A DNA stretch of 64,000 nt from Asterella californica (lineage: Eukaryota; Streptophyta; Marchantiopsida; Marchantiales; Aytoniaceae), in contig JAYKYS010000014.1 of assembly GCA_036924285.1 (NCBI GenBank), forward strand, positions 1,550,001 to 1,614,000. The letters run 5' to 3'. Of the stretch, positions 56,601 to 64,000 are shown piece by piece (within the stretch, counting starts at the first letter, position 1; every line of letters begins with the position of its first letter). The translations under genes were made by a program, and so were the position numbers. Under the pieces are notes generated by a model, which was given only the letters and a program-made list of their open reading frames with translations, did no database searches and had not been told where the DNA came from.

Positions 56601-57701
56601 TTTTGGTGGCTCCGTTGTTTCCGCTTCAACTTAAAACGCAATCCACACACAGATCCTCTTCGATTGTGCATTTGGGAAGGTTGGCGGTGCTGTGCTCGTG
56701 CATCTTCGGTTGCCAGAATCTCTGGGAGTGTCGTCCGCGATAACGATCTTCACTGCATGCGCGCGAAACACGGCCTGCGCAGGTGCGTTCAGACATGGGC
56801 GATCGATCCCTGCAGAGAGCCGCAAGCCGCCGCACAGTTGTGGGCCGTGTTTCGTTCCTTCGTGAACTTGAGCCGTGGTTCGTTCCGCAACTTCAGCGCT
56901 GGAAGCAAGTTTAAGGTACTGTGTTGTTCATGTGTACGCATGTGAGGGTTTGCTGCAGCTTATCCGGAAGAGCGATGCACACTTTGTTTCTGGCGTAAGA
57001 CCAGTTGAACAACCAAACCACTGGACGTTGCAAAGATCAAGACACCGTTACGTCCATCGTGCACAGGCTCCTCGTCAGCATAGTTGGCATCTGAGAGTCC
57101 TTGGTTGTGAAGGAAGTAATCTGAATATTTTGTTTTTCGTCTCGCCAGTCACGTCCAAGAGTTCTGACTTGAACTTCAGCTTGAGGAGAAATCCAGGGGG
57201 ACTTGTCGAATACGAGTCGCAGTTTTATCTTCACCTCACATCGACGCCTAAAGCAGGTCGACGGTGCTGCATATCTAATGCCGCTGAAGAGTGTACTGTA
57301 ATGGTCAGCTGTCTTCTATGCAGTGATGTGAAGAGTATGCTGCCATCTGCAAGCTGTTTCAGAATACATGGAGACCGGTAGGTTGCTGAGTTAATGGATG
57401 AATCCTTGCTGAAGAATAACTTTCCAGTAGCTCACGCAATCAATCAGCTCTTGCGTCGATGAGTTAACGGATTCAGGAACGTTTTCAACAGAAGTTGAAA
57501 CCATAAGGTCGCCAACAACACGCTTGAGCCATGCTGGAAGTTGTACCCAGAACATCTGGAGCCAGTTGTGGAGTAAAGCTTTTAGCTTTGAGGTAGTTCA
57601 ATCATCCGTGGCAGAATCGGAGTACTGAAACTATCGTGCTGCTGACGCTTGCTCGGGGTTAAAACAACTGAGGAGACATTAGCGAGAAGGCAGGAGAAAG
57701 A
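56600..57701 (+). other. probable promoter / 5' UTR of the coiled-coil gene
   Basis: This GC-richer DNA has long open stretches (such as 56875-57381) but no recognisable protein. It precedes an ATG (57702) with an in-frame TGA about 36 nt upstream. A possible UTR donor (tttaag/gtactg) is at about 56914. Confidence 0.3.
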
Positions 57702-60700
57702 ATGACTCAACTTTCTCATGAAGAATATCAAGCAACCAAGTGGCGACCAACTGGGAAACCTAGAGGGCTATGGGGGAATACTCCTGAGAGGCCCCTCGAT
57801 GAAGAAAATGTGCCGCCAAACTTGGATTATAAGGCGCTTGAAAAAATTGCTGACGGTGTCGAGAAAATGATATTGTCATGGAGTAACAGAGGCGATAGAG
57901 AACCCTATCGTCCCCCTTGTATGACGAGGCAACTTGAGTCCGGTACCTCTTTACCGGCAGCCGGTGCTAGAGGTACGGTCCAGAGCATTGATCACGGATT
58001 ATAGTTTGTGGAACATAGGGAAATGATCAGAGGTTGATTCTATTTCCTTTTCGAGCAATTTATAGAGCAGTAACTCCTATGCTTGTCCTGCTGGTGTCAC
58101 GTTACCACCCGCCTTCATCTCATAAATGGGGAGTGCATTTCGAGTCCACATCCTTTCTCCATCCGCAAAATACAGATACCTACTGCTTTGAAATTCACTT
58201 CGAGTTTCTCATGTGACACGTTTCATTTGTGCCCTGGGTTGAATTCATGACTCTGCCATCATACTTCGGGGTCTTGATCGGCGTGTGATATCTGACAAAT
58301 CTGCATGGAGCGCGTCACACAAATTATAATACCTAGGAGTAGTCTAGAAAGTTTCTGACCCGCTCTCTTCTGGAAACTATATAGTCTATATCAGCCACAA
58401 AGTCTAAGACAACCTGTGACACTGCCAAATTGCAGGTTTGCAGAAGCAAGGGCAGACTTCCTCGCCAGCTACGAAAAGTCCTCTCAGCGAGAAAAGCTTC
58501 GCCGAAGATGGCGGCTGTAATTACTTGTGTCCAGTGCGGATCCAAGAAGGGCCTGGTAGTATTACCACTGAAATATCTATCACTGGCAAATGCCCAGCGG
58601 CAGGGATGGGGTCGTCCATAAGTCAAATTGTTAGAGCGGAATCCATCATGAACAAAGACACGCATGCTGAGAAAAGCGTAACAAAGACCGCCACTTACTG
58701 GTACATGGAGTCTAGCAACGGTAATAGTCCCGGATGCCGAGCTAACTTGAGAGACGCAGAGGAAAAAGCGGAGACTACTGGTCGTATTGAAGGTAAGGCG
58801 CACACAGTGGGTACAACTGAACCTCGCGAGGTTTTCTTAGACTACCAACAATAAATCAGGAATACTACGAACAAACGAGCAAAGTAAGATGTAAGGGATG
58901 AAGCCGACTGACGCTTTGATCCAAACGATTGCTCCTCTCTCCCGCAAGTCTGTTATGGTCGTCCCATTTAAGAGGAATAGGGTAACCACTTCGGCCGGGG
59001 TTGTTGAGGTTTCCCAGAACTCTGATAAAATCCATTGCTAACGCATGCACCGTTGTAGCATTCTTCTTTACGGTCTGTACAGAGCATAGCTTATCTCCCT
59101 TCCGTATTACAGGATTCCGAAGTACATTCAACCAAAGCTGTTATAACGATAACGGTCTTGGAGTGAGGCACTGGAGCAAGGAAGAAACTGATGTTAGATC
59201 GGTCCTCAGGAGTGAATCGGATGAGCGGCGGTTGTCTCCAGGAAATAAGGCAAGGAAGTCATCAGTTGTTGCCCCAAACGCTCCATCTGTCGAACCTCAG
59301 CAGAAGAGCTCCAACCGCCGGGGGTCGAGGCACAGTAGAAAGAGAGAGACTGGTTCGTCAAAGCAAGACGCAATTGGTGATCAGCAAACCAACGTTGAAT
59401 CCAACAGATCAGCCAAGTTAAAACAGGAGAGTGAAGTCGAGTCACGAGTTCTGCAGACACACCCCAACTTGAAAGATGGAGCATCGGAGGTGCCTCCTTT
59501 GCCAAAAGTGACCATTGGTGAGATTGGTCGGAGGTTATGCTCATCGCTTAAGAACTCAAATTTGATACGAAGGTTTACAGATATGAACTTAACTCGTGAA
59601 GGAACACTTCTCTTTACCTCTCCTTAGTATTACGTCCAGATATATTACAGAAACTTATTTGGTTTAAGCAGCAAACATGTCCTCAATCTAGCAAATGAGG
59701 GCCATCTTGACCTAACCAGCACTCGACACTGGATATCTGAGCAGGAAATCTCGACTCCCTTTTCGACTCGATAGTGATCGACGATGAATTACTCGAGAAG
59801 AAGTTGGCTGCACTCACTACAATGCCACCAACGCCCCTTTTGGTCCGTACATGCTGCCCTTAAATCATTCGAGAATAACAACTCGTAGAGCTCTAGGTAC
59901 GGTTCACTTAAAAGCAGTTACATCTTATTCACCTGTGAGTTGTCCATCATTCTCACCCTTGTAAATATCACGCGAATTAGGCAAGAATGCGAGATACAGG
60001 ACATTATCACCTTCGCCAGAATGTCAGTTGTGGGGTGTTCACCTCCTACGTTATTAAATCCGGCTCGAAACACAACACGCTACTTCTGTTTGCAGAATCC
60101 TGCAGAGCTGTCCGAGGATAAGCGTAACAAGCAGGTTCAAGATTTGCAAATAGCTCTCCTGGAGTGTGCCATGGAGTACGAACTGAAGGTCGGCTAGTGC
60201 ATGAGACATCACTGCTAAAATTTTGTTGACTCTTTGATCTTGATTGTACCTATTAGATTCGGATTATCCAAGACTTTCTTTTCCTCGCTCGCGTCCTTTC
60301 TGGTCAGTGAACAGAGGGTCTGCGGCGGAAGTTGCTTGGAAGTGAAGTCCTGAACGGCATGGGAGATGCGAGTAGGTGCCCCTTCCTTCAGTTATCCTTA
60401 AAACGAAATTGTTAAGCATCATATATTATTCTTCTTTGCAGACAATTGAGCTGAAAATGGAAATAAAGAGCTTGCAATCTACTCCTAAACATGCAGACGC
60501 GAACTGCAAGTCACCTTCCGAGAAGACAACAGAGGTCAGTTTGTGGTTTGAACTTCAGCAATGATAAAATATCTCCGCACTCCATCTAAAAAGGAATATG
60601 TCATCAAACCACAAATTGTTTCTCACTAAGAAGAACAAATTTCCGTCCCTAAGTAGATGGACAAGGATCGCAATCCCTGTGTAGTCTCAAATCCTCTTCA

Positions 60701-62921
60701 AATGTTTGAAACTTAGTCCTGATGAGCAATAAAAGGAGTTGTGTAAGATAGATTTCTCTGGTTTCTCTGCAGCAGATGCTCTACTCAAGGAACTCGAGGG
60801 AATTTCAGATAGTAAGTCAATCACTCTATCGTTTCATAGTCTGAATTCACTCTGATAGCTGGATGTATCTACCTGCTACTGCCATAACTTCCGACGGTAC
60901 GTGAAGAATGCCTGTCTTTTACCTGTCTTAAAATTCCTTCGAAAGCATACCTGTATTTAACCCTGTGTTAGATCCAGTTGTTGAACCTTAGGTGGACTTA
61001 AAAGACGTTGCGACACCTCCTCGAAAGTTCAGTACCTGCGTGAATGTAGAGAGAGATATTTAGCCTAGGAATTAAATGTTAAGAGTAGAGGCTTACAGCG
61101 AGAGATGGTAACTTTCAGGTTGAGTCCATGAAAAAGCAAATATTCAAACTCCAGCGTGAAAAAGCGGCTCTCAGCAAAGAATATCTCATTTTGCAAAAGA
61201 AAGAAAGGTACATAATTTAAGATTTACGTATGAAATTATAGCCGTGCGGATGGGAAGCAATGAGCTGCTTGGACTCTTTACCAAAATGAACCTGCTGTTG
61301 GTCACCATGCACAACCAGTCTCCGTCTTCGGTGCATTCTCCTTTCGTTCGCTTCTTCTGCACCGTTTGTACACTATTCTCCTTTTGTATTCTACACGGCA
61401 ATGTGTGAGTGCGCTGATTATCCACTTTCGGGTGGGTTGCTTCTCTGATATGCATTCCTTAGCTTCGACACAGGAGGCGGCGGAACACCCACCGCCTCTA
61501 TGCACGGTTTTGAAATGACTGCCTAAGAGCACTTTGCTGCTGCCTTGCAGGAAGTTCGAGACACAGCAGAGAAACCTGGAAGACGCACTACTCAGGGTCA
61601 ACCGCCTTACGAAGTACGACAGATACTCCTCCTGCTCCAGTTGTACAAGGCACCTAGTAGCTACAAATGTAAGGTTGGCAGGGCGTAACATATGAACTGG
61701 GCAAACATATGCGTGCAGGGAAGTAGTGAAGAAAGAACATGAGCTTCAGGAGGCTCAACTGGTGGAGAAGCAAACAAGGGTGAAGCTTCAGGAAACGGAA
61801 GCTGCGCTGGCAAAAGCAGAAGCCACTCACGCGCCGCCTTATCAGACAGGAATGGAGCCAGCCAAGCTTGTTGCAGCGCTTCCACACCTTCGAGAGTGGA
61901 TCAAGACTTTAAAAACGGTACGTCCAATTTGTCTGTTCAAATGAGGTGACGGCTTTTTACAAACTTTTCAATCGGACTTGACTGATCGCAGATTAAGAGT
62001 GTGCCTTCTTTTGCAAAATCCTACTGTACATGTTCATATGAAAAGCTGTCCATTTCTCTGCACAGGAAACGCATGACTAGCCCGCAAGCAGGAGCACAAC
62101 CTACAGTAGATATGAAAGTTGTAACGTTCGATTGATACCTGACCAGTATACTCACTGATCTTCCCGGCTTGATATATCCAGGAACACAGCTACGAACCAA
62201 TGGTAGTTAAGATAATGGACGGTTATTACAGCCCCGGTGAAGAGCAGGGCCACTCGGTAAGTAGGGAACGGCGAACACCAGAAGGTGGGCGGAAGCGGCA
62301 CTACTCTTGGTTGGAAAGAAACGTTTTGAGTTTGGTTTCCTGATGTAAAATTTCTCTCCTCTCAAGGAATACGTAGTCATGTGTGATACTCAAATGATCC
62401 ACTTTAGAGCAGGAGCACCAGTAACATTTTTGCCTTTCTGAGTGGAGAGCAGGATGCCTTGAAGCCGAGATCCACAAACGAGCAACCCTCTGACAGCGCA
62501 CCGAAGGTGGTCGAGAAAGTGGTACATACGTTGATGAAAGAGGTTCAGGGACTGCAGAGAGAGCTCAGCAGGCTAGGAGGTTGTCGAACTTTGAGACCGA
62601 AACCAGTAAGTGAAAATCAAAGCAAAAAATTTACGAAAATATTCAATCAAGTAACAACCAGCAAAGTTCGCTCATAAGACTAACTATGCAGCAACGACAA
62701 TTGAGAGATACCTGCGGAAGTTCTAAAAGCCTATCTGAGAAACATAACCTGCAAATTTCACTTCAACACTGACCCAGTTTGAAAGACCAAGGAATTCGAC
62801 TTATATGTAGAAACCGTGCACTTGCTTATATCACAGCAACTGTGACCTCTGATTACAGGCACCACTGTCAGGAGAGTTTCTTAAGTCCTCGCACTTGAAG
62901 AAAGAACAAACAAAAAAGTAG
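57702..62921 (+). CDS. uncharacterised coiled-coil protein, twelve coding exons
   Basis: Exons inferred by hand: 57702-57972, 58436-58792, 59113-59517, 60106-60188, 60442-60534, 60773-60811, 61119-61207, 61551-61613, 61719-61917, 62182-62256, 62453-62605 and 62859-62921. All have GT..AG borders and compatible phases, giving 1,890 nt (629 aa). The N-terminus (KWRPTGKPRGLWGNTPERPL) is globular-looking. Residues 91-344 are Ser/Glu/Arg-rich and probably disordered. From about 345 on there are heptad-like charged helices (RNKQVQDLQIALLECAMEYE; KKQIFKLQREKAALSKEYLI; EVVKKEHELQEAQLVEKQTR). A short conserved-looking block follows (LPHLREWIKTLKT, then EHSYEPMVVKIMDGYYSP), with a last helix near 580-605 and a basic end. 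I do not recognise the family. A cytoskeletal or scaffold role is only a guess from coiled coils. Least certain are the exon-3 donor, the exon-4 acceptor and the small sixth exon. Confidence 0.72.
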
Positions 62922-64000
62922 GAAAGTCTATTGTGCATTGTGTTACTGCAGCAGGATGCGCGGGAAGGCCACAAAAACAGACTCGACGAGTAAATGCAAC
63001 TGCCGAATCTACCCCGTATGGACATAGACGGTTTAACGCCCAATGAGCGTAATCCCTCTTGATGAGGAGATCAAACACAACATTTCTCGCTGACAGTTTC
63101 TACACGAGATTGTCAACACGGAGAAAAAATGTACATCTTCCTCTTTAAAGGTCAACTCTCAGGTGCTTTCAACCACAGTTTTCTACCATCATGCAGTTTC
63201 AACCTTGTCTTGTGGTCGAATAAATCATGCAGATTCGCCCATATCTGGTGGACTGAGACTTCTCAGCGTTCGCCAAAGCTGTACGACTACCTAGAAGATG
63301 ACGATATCGATAGAAATGTACTTCTATTTCTTTAATATAATCCAGGCTGGATGAAGTGGCCGTTTAAAACACAGACATCAGGAACTATGTACGTTGACTA
63401 CAGTGATCTTGATGATCTTGGGGCATCTTGCTGCATCATAGTTCCTGAATACAAGGACCAAAGGCACAGATCTGTTTTCTAACCTTCTGGGAGACGATAC
63501 ATGCCTGATGGCGTGTGGTAGATGTTGACAACGTTCAGATCAACGACACATTCTCAATACTTTTTCCACTATTAGGACCTCTGTTAGGAAAAGGGGACCA
63601 GGAAAGCATTCGTACCGCTCGCGGGGAGATACTATCTCTGTTCTTCCTGCTGCTGCTAGATGCAAGTTGCCGTCTGCAACTGGACTTGATCCTGATTTCA
63701 CTCAGCTGATGTTCAGTTTACACTCCGCGTGAACCGGCGGAGCTGAGAACTACCGTCCAGTTAGCATTTACACCGTTTCTGTAAACGTCGAGTCTCTGGC
63801 GATTATAGATACATAGAAAACACTTCAAAACTTGAAAACCTGCTTTGCAGAGTATCCTGCTTTCTTCAAAAGTCCGGTTAACTGCAGACAGACAGCAGAC
63901 AAGAGCACTGTCAATATTCGTGCCCTGCAACAATGTTTCAAATGCTAGATCCTAACCTTGTTCTCTGGTATTCGGGATCAGGATTTTGGTTAAAACAACT
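62922..64000. other. 3' flank of the coiled-coil gene, unassigned
   Basis: Probably the 3' UTR followed by intergenic DNA; an AATAAA is at about 63219. Frames at 63129-63335 and 63515-63709 (plus) could hide further exons but show no motif. The window ends here. Confidence 0.3.

Overview
This is a eukaryotic, almost certainly land-plant nuclear window. It has spliced genes with GT..AG introns, AT-rich repeat-laden intergenic DNA, and a short run of plant-type telomere heptamers (AAACCCT). The genes point to a plant: a PEX12 whose exon order and proline-rich linker match plant PEX12, and a MUR3-like GT47 glycosyltransferase. Non-autonomous repeats and decayed transposons fill the space between them. 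A bryophyte or another early-diverging plant is my best guess, but the sequence alone does not settle it.

Layout. 1-1.06 kb: two copies of a dispersed double-hairpin repeat. 2.1-6.8 kb (+): a complete ten-exon PEX12 gene whose splice phases close to 393 aa. 6.8-13.7 kb: no intact gene; tandem duplications, an unidentified decayed minus-strand coding remnant (11.3-12.0 kb) and a retroelement protease remnant (12.6-13.1 kb). 13.8-19.4 kb: a short-repeat family with inverted ends around a small ORF that carries HUH-endonuclease-like motifs. 19.6-22.3 kb: diverged tandem and inverted repeats. 22.7-23.9 kb (+): a dead PIF/Harbinger transposase. 24.1-25.6 kb (-): a broken FCP1/NIF-type phosphatase. 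25.6-34.5 kb: decayed, mostly unidentified sequence. 35.1-36.8 kb (+): an intact single-exon GT47 (exostosin-domain) gene, the second confident gene. 36.8-43.5 kb: nothing recognisable. 43.5-48 kb: a dense cluster of the double-hairpin repeat. 48.8-52.8 kb: three near-perfect snap-back palindromes and a 319-bp tandem duplication. 53-56.5 kb: AT-rich and unassigned. 57.7-62.9 kb (+): a twelve-exon gene, spliced here by hand to 629 aa, for an unrecognised coiled-coil protein. The rest is unassigned.

The three intact genes do not form a pathway. PEX12 acts in peroxisomal matrix-protein import, the GT47 enzyme in Golgi cell-wall polysaccharide synthesis, and the coiled-coil protein is unknown. 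The more unusual content is in the repeats: a family with two consecutive stem-loops, a HUH-like remnant inside a family of short elements, and several long palindromes with loops of only 1-5 nt.
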